NCBI GenBank assembly: GCA_020347665.1
Contig: CP070737.1
Span: 994,311-1,049,334, forward strand
Origin: Nitrospiraceae bacterium
Lineage (GTDB): Bacteria > Nitrospirota > Thermodesulfovibrionia > Thermodesulfovibrionales > UBA6898
Direction of reading: 5' to 3'
DNA: 55,024 nucleotides
Both the position numbers and the translations under genes were made by a program. Below the pieces are notes generated by a model, which saw only the letters and a program-made list of their open reading frames with translations, was not told where the DNA came from and made no database searches. Below are positions 8,919 to 15,560 of the stretch, in pieces (position 1 is the stretch's first letter; each line of letters begins with the position of its first letter).

Positions 8919-9110
8919 TTATTTGTTTCTGAATATCTTGTATAACCCGGCGATCCCCAGTATTATGGCCGTCCCGATCATCCCCCATTCATTGAGCGCC
9001 GGGACCTGGATTGTCTGGGGCGGGATTCCCACGCTAGCCATGGCCTTTTCATACAGGAGAAAGACCAGGGAGATAACAAATATGAAATGTAAGGCTATAG
9101 TGCTTTTCAG
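8919..9110 (-). CDS. Tiny IPTL-CTERM-like exported protein, apparent CTG start
   Basis: A 63-residue protein made almost only of export and sorting signals. It begins (L/M)KSTIALHFIFVISLVFLL, a signal peptide, then a short linker, then VPALNEWGMIGTAIILGIAGL and KIFRNK. This is the IPTL-CTERM pattern (xPxLxEWG, membrane helix, basic end) processed in other bacteria by a dedicated exosortase. No ATG fits the signal peptide; a CTG at 9108-9110 lies six bases after AAGGAGAGAATC, so a CTG start, or a mutated ATG, is inferred. An internal ATG (MASVGIP) would remove the signal. Its 3' 80 bases are nearly identical to those of the neighbouring gene at 9138-9326, showing recent duplication or conversion. 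Confidence 0.55.
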   Translation of the reverse strand: MKSTIALHFIFVISLVFLLYEKAMASVGIPPQTIQVPALNEWGMIGTAIILGIAGLYKIFRNK

Positions 9111-9137
9111 GATTCTCTCCTTTCGGTTGTGGCTGTC

Positions 9138-9326
9138 TTATTCGTTTCTGAATATCTTGTATAACCCGGCGATCCCCAGTATTATGGCCGTCCCGATCAT
9201 CCCCCACTCTCCAAGCGTCGGAACAGCGAGTGGCGGCCTGCCAGGAGGACCAGAATAGACCGTTCCCGATGCGATGAAAATCCCGACTACCGCTAATCCT
9301 ACCGAATAATAATAATTCTTTTTCAT
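9138..9326 (-). CDS. Tiny IPTL-CTERM exported protein
   Basis: A 62-residue protein: signal peptide (MKKNYYYSVGLAVVGIFIASG), the short linker TVYSGPPGRPPLA, then the sorting signal VPTLGEWGMIGTAIILGIAGL and the basic end YKIFRNE. The VPTLxEWG motif with a following helix is the IPTL-CTERM signature. In known cases the signal ends a longer surface protein and is cut by exosortase H; here there is essentially no passenger domain. The next gene downstream is a paralogue. Function is unknown. No exosortase gene is visible in this window. Confidence 0.7.
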   Translation of the reverse strand: MKKNYYYSVGLAVVGIFIASGTVYSGPPGRPPLAVPTLGEWGMIGTAIILGIAGLYKIFRNE

Positions 9327-9884
9327 GTTTGTTACCCGGAAAACTAGTTTCTACCGGGTTATCTATTGTTTTTTTTGCGCCCCCTAAACGCTTCTATAAT
9401 GAAGTGTCGCAAAAAATGTCTTATTTGTCAATTAGTTAATTAACTGTTATAAGTGGCATCATAGCCATAAATTTAGGCTGACAAGAAAGTTTCCATGATT
9501 TATTTCAAGCTGTAATACGCAGATTTTAAGACGCAAGACTATAGGAATAAATCGAGACTATCTCAAAGTTGCCTCTAACTCGAACTTAAGTGTTGTATTG
9601 CATATACAATGTCATCGGATTGTGGATATCTCCTGCTAATGCTCAGAAACTACTTCCCTCGAAAACTGTGGATTATCGATTGTAAGTGTTGATGCTGAGA
9701 AAAACACTTCCTACCTGAAGTATTTTTTTTTAAACTTTGTCAAAGGAAGACCAAACTGAAATCAACAAAAACAAATGAGTGAATTCCCCCACTTATGCGT
9801 TAATTCACTCTGACAAATAGCTCCTGAGACTTATTTATATCAAAAATAATCATAAAAAAACAAATATTAAATGCTATTTGCAAA
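9327..9884. other. AT-rich intergenic stretch
   Basis: About 560 bases, clearly richer in A and T than the flanking housekeeping regions, with no credible gene. It leads into a sigma-54-type promoter at 9914. The base composition suggests foreign or fast-evolving DNA. Confidence 0.5.
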
Positions 9885-9909
9885 TAATAACCAATAATGT
9901 TGGCTATTA
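9885..9909. promoter_or_regulatory. Inverted repeat next to the sigma-54 promoter
   Basis: TAATAACCAA (9885-9894) and TTGGCTATTA (9900-9909) are complementary at nine of ten positions with a five-base spacer. The site ends only four bases before the -24 element, so it could bind a repressor or accessory protein; an enhancer-binding activator would normally sit farther upstream. The role is inferred. Confidence 0.4.
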
Positions 9910-9913
9910 ATAC

Positions 9914-9929
9914 TGGCATATGAATTGCT
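9914..9929 (+). promoter_or_regulatory. Sigma-54 (-24/-12) promoter
   Basis: TGGCATATGAATTGCT matches the RpoN consensus TGGCACG-N4-TTGCW at all the critical positions: GG at -24, GC at -12, correct spacing, and TTGCT. Transcription would start near 9940 and read the 51-residue micro membrane protein at 9976. Dependence on sigma-54 implies control by an enhancer-binding activator, which is not encoded in this window. Confidence 0.7.
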
Positions 9930-9975
9930 GATCTATCCCAATTGAATAATTACTTCATTTGAGGGGGGAATGAAT

Positions 9976-10131
9976 ATGAATAAAAAAATATCGGACATAC
10001 TCTATCAGAGTAAAGACAAAACACACACATCACAAGGTGATTCTAAGAAACACATATCAGAGGATATATTAATATCCATGCTAGTGGTCATGATGTTTCT
10101 TGTACTATCAGTTGCTTTTTTTGGTTTTTGA
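9976..10131 (+). CDS. Micro membrane protein (51 aa), unknown function
   Basis: A 51-residue protein. GAGGGGGG at 9961-9968 lies seven bases before the ATG at 9976; an ATG at 9970 is in frame but too close. Residues 1-26 are polar (MNKKISDILYQSKDK and on). Residues 29-51 form one membrane helix (ILISMLVVMMFLVLSVAFFGF). A Ser/His/Lys-rich cytoplasmic head and C-terminal helix suggest a tail-anchored inner-membrane peptide. The sigma-54 promoter at 9914-9929 drives it. A similarly built 59-residue protein follows at 10226. No family was recognised. Confidence 0.55.
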   Translation: MNKKISDILYQSKDKTHTSQGDSKKHISEDILISMLVVMMFLVLSVAFFGF

Positions 10132-10137
10132 TTAAAG

Positions 10138-10190
10138 ATGTGAATTTTACCTTTACCCTGTAACGTTATAGTTAGAAAATGTACTCAAGA
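10138..10190 (+). promoter_or_regulatory. 53-bp conserved upstream element, copy 1
   Basis: This block, starting ATGTGAATTTTA and ending AATGTACTCAAGA, matches 12194-12246 at 45 of 53 positions without gaps. Both copies lie on the same strand just upstream of a small gene (10226 here, 12257 for the other) and both are non-coding. Shared cis-regulation or a shared 5' leader is inferred. No convincing sigma-70 or sigma-54 motif was seen inside. Confidence 0.6.
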
Positions 10191-10225
10191 AATAAACATC
10201 CGTAATGAAAGAGAGGTGAAAAGCG

Positions 10226-10405
10226 ATGGGAAACTCAATTTTAGTGGAGGAGAATAAAGATCCATCTGAGGGAATGAAAAGGAATGAAAGTAAAACTGAC
10301 CCTTTGCAGACACCACAGAGCTTCGAAGGATTAGATTTTTTATTACTTTTTGTATTAATTGTCATGGCTGCTCTTGGAGTCGGTGCCCTTTTCTTCAATT
10401 TATGA
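10226..10405 (+). CDS. Micro membrane protein (59 aa), unknown function
   Basis: A 59-residue protein with GAGAGGTGA eight bases before its ATG. The first 36 residues are hydrophilic (MGNSILVEENKDPSEGMKR and on). Residues about 38-59 are one hydrophobic helix (LDFLLLFVLIVMAALGVGALFF). The layout mirrors the 51-residue protein at 9976-10131, although sequence similarity is weak. The 53-bp element at 10138-10190 lies directly upstream. Function is unknown. Confidence 0.5.
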   Translation: MGNSILVEENKDPSEGMKRNESKTDPLQTPQSFEGLDFLLLFVLIVMAALGVGALFFNL

Positions 10406-10579
10406 TTAATCTCTAATGTATGATTTTGAAGCTAATTGTTATGTGTCTTAAAAGAAATCATTATCTAGGAAATTTGACTATTGCCTGGACTTGGCCTTGA
10501 TAGCTCCACGACATATACGAAATACGTGTCTATTAATTGTTAGGTTTAAATTATTAGTATCAGCAATCGGGAACAGAAT

Positions 10580-11005
10580 ATGAGAAAACCAAGAGTTATA
10601 ATTTATGATGATGAAATTACTATTTTAACCGTGCTTAAAGATTTTTTCTCTCAAATGAATTATGAGGTTTTAACTTATGATGAACCCATAGTTTGTCCAA
10701 TGTACGAAAAGAATGCGGATGATTGCATAGAGCATAATCCATGTGCTGATATCATGTTAACTGATTTTAGAATGCCTCGCATGAATGGCATTGAATTACT
10801 GGAAAAACAATCTCAAAGAGGATGCAGGGCAGGTATCGGAAATAAAGCTATTATGACAGCTAATCTTGATAATGCTAATAAAAGATTAATTAAAAAATTA
10901 GGCTATGCGTACTTTAAAAAACCATTTAGTCTCAAAGAACTTTCAGATTGGGTTAAAGGATGTGAAAACCGCATGGACTTATCACGACCCCTTAATATCC
11001 TTTAG
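10580..11005 (+). CDS. Stand-alone response-regulator receiver protein with extra cysteines
   Basis: A 141-residue single-domain receiver. The phosphorylation site is Asp62 (LTDFRMP), the acidic pair Asp10-Asp11 (IIYDDE), the switch Thr93 (IMTAN) and the invariant Lys114 (FKKPF). No output domain follows, so it would act by protein contact, like CheY or Spo0F. Unusually, the segment between strands 2 and 3 carries Cys39, Cys49 and Cys55 (CPMYEKNADDCIEHNPCAD), with further cysteines at 82 and 128. This suggests metal binding or redox control. The nearest sensor kinase is not in the window. It lies among the micro-protein genes in AT-rich DNA. Confidence 0.8.
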   Translation: MRKPRVIIYDDEITILTVLKDFFSQMNYEVLTYDEPIVCPMYEKNADDCIEHNPCADIMLTDFRMPRMNGIELLEKQSQRGCRAGIGNKAIMTANLDNANKRLIKKLGYAYFKKPFSLKELSDWVKGCENRMDLSRPLNIL

Positions 11006-11382
11006 ACTCTACATGACTTCATCGATTACCACTATATTTTATTGACTTTCCTTTTGAAATTATTTTTTGTTCTTCTCTGTATCGACATTTTGGTATATAT
11101 GTTTCACAGTAGTCCACAATTCTTACAAACACCAAAAGTAAATATTTAAAGGGTAACTAAATTATCAGGCCTTCATAATATTGTTTATTTGCGTTTGTAA
11201 CCTTCACTTATTCAGGGGGGTCAAAAAGTGAGGACTTTTGGAAGAACGATGTGCTGCGTAATATTCATGGAATATCGCTTTTCAATTCTTTCAAACAGTA
11301 CAATATTTCATCTCAAAATAAATCATAGAAAGCTTCCTCCCTAGTTTCAATCTATGATCATTATGTTACTTAATGTTAATAA
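11006..11382. other. AT-rich intergenic stretch
   Basis: About 375 bases without a gene. It contains homopolymer-rich DNA and ends in the TTGAC repeat array. Nothing else was identified. Confidence 0.45.
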
Positions 11383-11412
11383 TTGACTAATTGACATTTG
11401 ACAAATTTTGAC
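11383..11412 (+). repeat. Four TTGAC direct repeats upstream of the gene pair at 11423
   Basis: TTGAC occurs at 11383, 11391, 11398 and 11408, that is, four times in 30 bases, immediately before the start of the next gene. It may be an operator array, or overlapping -35 boxes (TTGACA occurs twice exactly); no -10 box at proper distance was recognised. Confidence 0.45.
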
Positions 11413-11422
11413 TTCAGGAAAT

Positions 11423-11671
11423 ATGCGGGCGGCTTTACATGAAGGACCTTCTGACTGCGACAATGGTATGGGTACTGTTTTGACTGTTGTTAATAACGAA
11501 TTCTTTACAATCGAAACCTGCAATGATACGAGAACATATACTGAGTTCACGTATTGTCATGGAGTGAAAGAGGGAGACAAAGCCGTTTTTGATGGGCGTC
11601 TTCAAGATTGTGAGTTTGTCAGTTTTACGGTTCTCAATAACGGAGCTCAGTGCGCAGTATGGTGTCCATGA
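11423..11671 (+). CDS. Small protein of unknown function (OB-like beta pattern)
   Basis: An 82-residue protein read from ATG 11423, which has AGGA four bases upstream; a TTG at 11408 would add five residues. The sequence alternates short strands (GTVLTVVNNEFFTIETC, EGDKAVFDGRLQDCEFVSFTVL), a pattern like a small beta barrel. It has five to six cysteines and ends CAVWCP. Its stop codon overlaps the next start (ATGA at 11668-11671), so the two are translationally coupled. No family was recognised; being coding is supported by the overlap and the sensible composition. Confidence 0.5.
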   Translation: MRAALHEGPSDCDNGMGTVLTVVNNEFFTIETCNDTRTYTEFTYCHGVKEGDKAVFDGRLQDCEFVSFTVLNNGAQCAVWCP

Positions 11672-12024
11672 AAGGGCAAAGCAAAGTGGCTGAATCTGAA
11701 CATGTCAAGAAGGGGTTCATCGAGGCTAAAAAAGTTTCACGTACTGACAAGTTAGCAGATTCAATGTATATCTTTTATGCTTTTTTTGCAATCGGTTTTT
11801 TTGTTTCTTTTTTTGGGGCACTGTTCATCGGGATAACCATTGGTTTGTTAGGGATACTATTTGCTTTTCTCTGGGCAGTCATCCCATACACCAAAGGAGA
11901 ATGTCCTTATTGCGCTTTTCAGGTAGAAGCGAGGATTTTAGCATCTGCTTCTGGTGCTGTTTGTCCAGCATGTAAGAAAAGAATTAAAATCATGGAAAAC
12001 AAATTCTATAGATTAGATGAATAA
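11668..12024 (+). CDS. Membrane zinc-ribbon protein, unknown function
   Basis: A 118-residue protein whose ATG overlaps the preceding stop by four bases. Residues 1-31 are charged. Residues about 33-75 contain two membrane helices (YIFYAFFAIGFFVSFFGALF, then TIGLLGILFAFLWAVI). The C-terminal part is a zinc ribbon (CPYC near residue 80 and CPAC near 104). A role as membrane-bound partner of the small protein upstream is inferred from coupling only. Confidence 0.6.
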   Translation: MKGQSKVAESEHVKKGFIEAKKVSRTDKLADSMYIFYAFFAIGFFVSFFGALFIGITIGLLGILFAFLWAVIPYTKGECPYCAFQVEARILASASGAVCPACKKRIKIMENKFYRLDE

Positions 12025-12193
12025 GTTTCATTCCTTTGGTAGTGCTGGTCGCAGGAATGGAATCGGATTTGGGAAAGATTGTATTTCCATTCGTAATCTT
12101 CAGTGTTCGGTAGGCTTCTCGAGTGCGGTTTGCAGGAAGCAATGTTGTTCTCTCAATTTTGTCAACTGTGGAGACCATGCCCTTCTTCCCTCA

Positions 12194-12246
12194 ATGTGAA
12201 TTTTATATTTACTCTGTAACGATATCATAAGACAATGTACTCAAGA
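12194..12246 (+). promoter_or_regulatory. 53-bp conserved upstream element, copy 2
   Basis: Matches the element at 10138-10190 at 45 of 53 positions without gaps, including the exact ends ATGTGAATTTTA and AATGTACTCAAGA. It ends 11 bases before the start of the Cys-rich gene, overlapping its ribosome site region (AAGAGGG). Confidence 0.6.
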
Positions 12247-12256
12247 GGGATACAAA

Positions 12257-12538
12257 ATGCGGATAAGTACCAAACAAGAAATCAGAAGATCTGAGTTTTT
12301 CTGCAACAATGATTGTGAATACTTCCCTTGCCATGATTTAAATTCAGACGAATTCAACTGCCTCTTTTGTTATTGCCCGCTGTATCTTGCCACTTGCCTT
12401 GGAAAACCGCGGTATATTCAGGTGAACGACGTTAAAATAAAGGACTGTTCCTTATGTGCATTCCCGCACAGACCTGAAAATTACAAGACAATTATTGAAT
12501 GTCTTACATTGAAATCTGAAGAAAGAGTATGTGCTTAA
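12257..12538 (+). CDS. Small cysteine-rich protein (Cys-rich small domain family)
   Basis: A 93-residue protein that matches the cysteine-rich small domain family (PF04071-like): FFCNNDCEYFPCH, FNCLFCYCPLY, DCSLC and PHRPENY occur in the family order. About ten cysteines could hold zinc or Fe-S centres. In other genomes the domain is found alone or fused to corrinoid-related genes; its biochemical role is unknown. AAGAGGG lies 8 bases before the ATG. Copy 2 of the 53-bp element precedes it, linking its regulation to the 59-residue micro-protein. Confidence 0.75.
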   Translation: MRISTKQEIRRSEFFCNNDCEYFPCHDLNSDEFNCLFCYCPLYLATCLGKPRYIQVNDVKIKDCSLCAFPHRPENYKTIIECLTLKSEERVCA

Positions 12539-12707
12539 TATCCAGCCTCATCGTTACCCATCATGTTTCGCATTTCGGTCTTTCCTCTTCTGTGTCAGGT
12601 GCTTTTCTAAAGCCCAGGACTTTGGGAAGAAGCAATTATAAAATCAAGAGGAAGGCCTACTCTTGATTGAGACACCTATGCAGATAGTATGAACTAAGTG
12701 CAGCCAG

Positions 12708-14822
12708 TTACTGAAACAACGAAAGAGTAAAATTACCTTTTCGGAGATCGGTTAAATATTTCTTCAGCAAATCTTTTGAGCTGTCGTCCGTCCCAACAAA
12801 TCTTAACCCTGCCTGATTATATGTTCCTTCAATTCCCTCCTCAGTGACTTTTGCTTCAACGGTTGACCAGACCACAAATCCAGTAAGCAAAATTTCTTCC
12901 TCCTCATTATGTGGAGATATCCTGATTGTGAACGCTGTATTCTTTGCAAGACGCTGTCTGGTTTCCAGACGTATCCCGTTCATGCTTATATTGACAATTC
13001 GTATGCTGTCAGGAACGACAAGTTCAATCTTGTGTTTGTTTTCAACGTCATATCGTTTATCAATTCTCTTTTCTCGCGATATCTTCTTTGGTTGCTTAAG
13101 ACCCGCTTTCGCGAATTGATAACGCTGCTTGTTTTCATACATTAACGCATCTGCTCTCAATAGAAGGTCTTCAAGACTACACGGATGTGCAGGATCGTAA
13201 TGCGCAATTCCCGTGCTGACGGATAACGTATACCCTCTTTCAGCATCTTCATCATAGTTACTCAAATTACCTATCAAGTTATCAATTACGGTTCTTTCAG
13301 TAGCTGATCCTCTTGCTCCTGTTATAAGGATGGCAAATTCATCCCCTCCCACACGGGCAATGATATCCGATGATCTGAACGTTTTATTCAGTATATTGGC
13401 AATATACTTAAGCGCCCGATCACCTTCAAGATGTCCGAATTCATCGTTAATTATTTTCATGTCATTCAGATCTAAATAAAGAAGAGAGAAATTAGTCTTT
13501 TCACGGTTTGCAATCTCAATCTGTTTTTGTGCAAATCGTAAGAAGCCACGGCGATTAAGAAGACCAGTAAGGTCATCAGTTATAGCCGTCGCTTTTATTT
13601 CCTCTTCCAACTGCTTGCGATCGGTGATATCACGCCAGACAGATCTACTGTAAAGAACTTCACCCTGCTCATCAAAAATAGCAGACACATTCAAGATAAC
13701 GTCAATCTTACTGCCATTTTTTCTCTTTAGTTGGAGTTCAGCATTATGTACCTCGCCAGTCTCAACAAATAATTGAAACGATTTCTTTACGTCTTCCATG
13801 CAATCCGGATGATAGACATCGAAAATGGGTCGTCCTACAATCTCTTCTTTACGATAGCCCAGCGCTGTTGCCAAGGTCTGGTTACACTGAAGAATCGTTG
13901 CGGTCTTCGCGTCAACCGAAACAAACATATCCGGAGCATTATCATAGAGATCATGATACCTGGCCTCTGACTCCTGTAGAGCCTCTTCAGACTTCTTCCG
14001 CAGGAGAATCTCCTCGTTAAGTTCATCGCGAGATGCAGTGACGTTCCTTAAATCTTTTGTCATCCTGTTAAAAGATGCCGCCAAATGACCTATTTCATCT
14101 TCTGATTGAATGTTTATCTCGGTTTCGAGTTTCCCTTTGCCGATATCATCTACTGCTGTCCGCAATGTTCCGATAGGAGCAGTAATGCTTTTCGTGATAA
14201 AAAGCGATAATAAAATAGCCGCTACAACTGACAGGCCTATCAAAAAATACATCAAACGAAAAGAATTTGATTTCGTCACTTTAGCAGTGTGGAGAAAATC
14301 TTTTGCCTTGCTTTGAGCAAAATCTCCCAGTTCCTCCATGGCTCTCTCTATTTTGACCACATGGCGGGCTCCCTCCCCCTTGGTTATATTCGCTGCCTGA
14401 ACTCTTTTTCCCTCATTCATTAAAGAAATAACATTATCACGGATCGGCTTCCAATCAGCAAATACGTTCAGGGCAGTTTTATACTTTTCTTTCTCACCCA
14501 GGAAACGTTCATTGATGATTTCAAAGTCCTGGAATACTTCTTTTTCGAGTCCGTTAACAATCTGAGAGTCTTTTTTTCTACTATCAGCGTCTTGTGCAAG
14601 CACAATATCCTTCATGGTTCGATGGATTTTTATAATATTGGTATTGATTCTTAACACAGTATTGCTAACAGTAAGCGGGTGGTTATAAATCATGGTGGCC
14701 TGTCTTGACAATGTTTCCATACTTCTAATGCCGTACAGGGTTAATAATATAAGGATCAGAATAATAACACTAAATCCAATAAAAAGACGTGAACCTATTT
14801 TTAAATTTTCTATCACAACCAT
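12708..14822 (-). CDS. Membrane sensor diguanylate cyclase: 4HB-HAMP-PAS-GGDEF-PilZ
   Basis: A 704-residue inner-membrane signalling enzyme predicted to make cyclic di-GMP from GTP. Order: helix 1 (13-31), periplasmic four-helix-bundle sensor like those of chemoreceptors (about 32-185), helix 2 (190-210), HAMP (about 211-262), PAS (about 285-405), GGDEF domain (about 412-575) and PilZ (about 585-695). The active-site motif GGDEF (492-496) is intact, and the inhibitory site RxxD (R483-D486) is present five residues upstream. The PilZ domain keeps RxxxR (586-590) and NxSxxG (611-616), so the protein should both make and bind cyclic di-GMP. It is transcribed alone, opposite to the small genes to its left. 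Confidence 0.9.
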   Translation of the reverse strand: MVVIENLKIGSRLFIGFSVIILILILLTLYGIRSMETLSRQATMIYNHPLTVSNTVLRINTNIIKIHRTMKDIVLAQDADSRKKDSQIVNGLEKEVFQDFEIINERFLGEKEKYKTALNVFADWKPIRDNVISLMNEGKRVQAANITKGEGARHVVKIERAMEELGDFAQSKAKDFLHTAKVTKSNSFRLMYFLIGLSVVAAILLSLFITKSITAPIGTLRTAVDDIGKGKLETEINIQSEDEIGHLAASFNRMTKDLRNVTASRDELNEEILLRKKSEEALQESEARYHDLYDNAPDMFVSVDAKTATILQCNQTLATALGYRKEEIVGRPIFDVYHPDCMEDVKKSFQLFVETGEVHNAELQLKRKNGSKIDVILNVSAIFDEQGEVLYSRSVWRDITDRKQLEEEIKATAITDDLTGLLNRRGFLRFAQKQIEIANREKTNFSLLYLDLNDMKIINDEFGHLEGDRALKYIANILNKTFRSSDIIARVGGDEFAILITGARGSATERTVIDNLIGNLSNYDEDAERGYTLSVSTGIAHYDPAHPCSLEDLLLRADALMYENKQRYQFAKAGLKQPKKISREKRIDKRYDVENKHKIELVVPDSIRIVNISMNGIRLETRQRLAKNTAFTIRISPHNEEEEILLTGFVVWSTVEAKVTEEGIEGTYNQAGLRFVGTDDSSKDLLKKYLTDLRKGNFTLSLFQ

Positions 14823-14992
14823 TCAACCTCAAAGATAGCTCAACTGATTTACATATTTTTAACGATTATTATTTAAAATATACACTATTTTGAGCATGCT
14901 GTGAATGATTTATTTCAGGACGATGCCTATCACCTTTGAGTGGATTTATCCATACAGCAGAGCGGCCAGGACAACGACCTGATTCTCCCCAG

Positions 14993-15235
14993 CTAACCAG
15001 CGATCAGCAGAGCCACGTAAGGAACGACGTTGAAGACCAGAAAGACGATTTTGAACAAACCGAGGAACCCGTAAATGACCACATTAAAAGTTTCTCGGGG
15101 AATGGGAAACCATTTGTTTTGCGTACGGTACACCACATCCGGAGCCAGTATACATATTGTGATCCAGAATAGCAGAAGGGCTCCGTTTATGATTGTGCAC
15201 CACATGAAGAATCTTGTCAGCGTCTGAATATCCAT
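14993..15235 (-). CDS. Small membrane protein, DUF6868-like
   Basis: An 80-residue integral membrane protein with two or three helices: MDIQTLTRFFMWCTIINGALL at the N-terminus, then a conserved-looking loop with RTQNKWFPIPRETF, and a final helix to VALLIAG. The start at 15235 is preferred over one 30 bases upstream because AGGAAAGGAAG lies just before it. The motif pattern resembles the DUF6868 family; function is unknown. It stands alone between the cyclase sensor and hppA on the minus strand. Confidence 0.65.
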   Translation of the reverse strand: MDIQTLTRFFMWCTIINGALLLFWITICILAPDVVYRTQNKWFPIPRETFNVVIYGFLGLFKIVFLVFNVVPYVALLIAG

Positions 15236-15400
15236 GATCTTCCTTTCCTCTTTATCAACATCCAACTCATATATGCTTTTCTGTTGTTATATCAGAATTG
15301 CTGACTCTATTCAATATAAATCAATACCTTTAGAGTTATCATGGCAGATATTGGTTACTGCAGGAAGGCGCACTTTTAATGTCGATAGTCAGACTTATCT

Positions 15401-15432
15401 GCCTCAGGCGTGCCTTGTCCGCCTCAGGCGTG
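15401..15432. repeat. Two direct copies of GCCTCAGGCGTG
   Basis: GCCTCAGGCGTG occurs at 15401-15412 and 15421-15432, each containing the palindrome GCCTCAGGC. Part of a repeat-bearing gap between hppA and the small membrane-protein gene. Confidence 0.55.
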
Positions 15433-15499
15433 ATTTACCCGCTTGTGGTTTACAGGGCCTGTCCGCCATTTTCCGATGTTCGGACTGTTTATGTCAGCT

Positions 15500-15537
15500 A
15501 AAAAAGGGCTGTTTCAGGATTAACTGAAACAGCCCTT
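15500..15537 (-). terminator. Intrinsic terminator of hppA
   Basis: AAGGGCTGTTTCAG (15504-15517) pairs perfectly with CTGAAACAGCCCTT (15524-15537) around a six-base loop. On the minus strand the stem is followed by a T-run (15505-15500). It lies 23 bases beyond the hppA stop, so it ends the long sulfate-reduction transcript(s). Confidence 0.85.
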
Positions 15538-15560
15538 CAGATACGTGTGAAAGATTATTT

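Noticed and set aside
10500-10530. Second sigma-54-like site before the receiver gene
   Set aside because: GG is present but GC is missing at -12 with correct spacing.
11990-12178. 62-codon minus-strand frame between small genes
   Set aside because: Overlaps the zinc-ribbon gene end and has no independent support.
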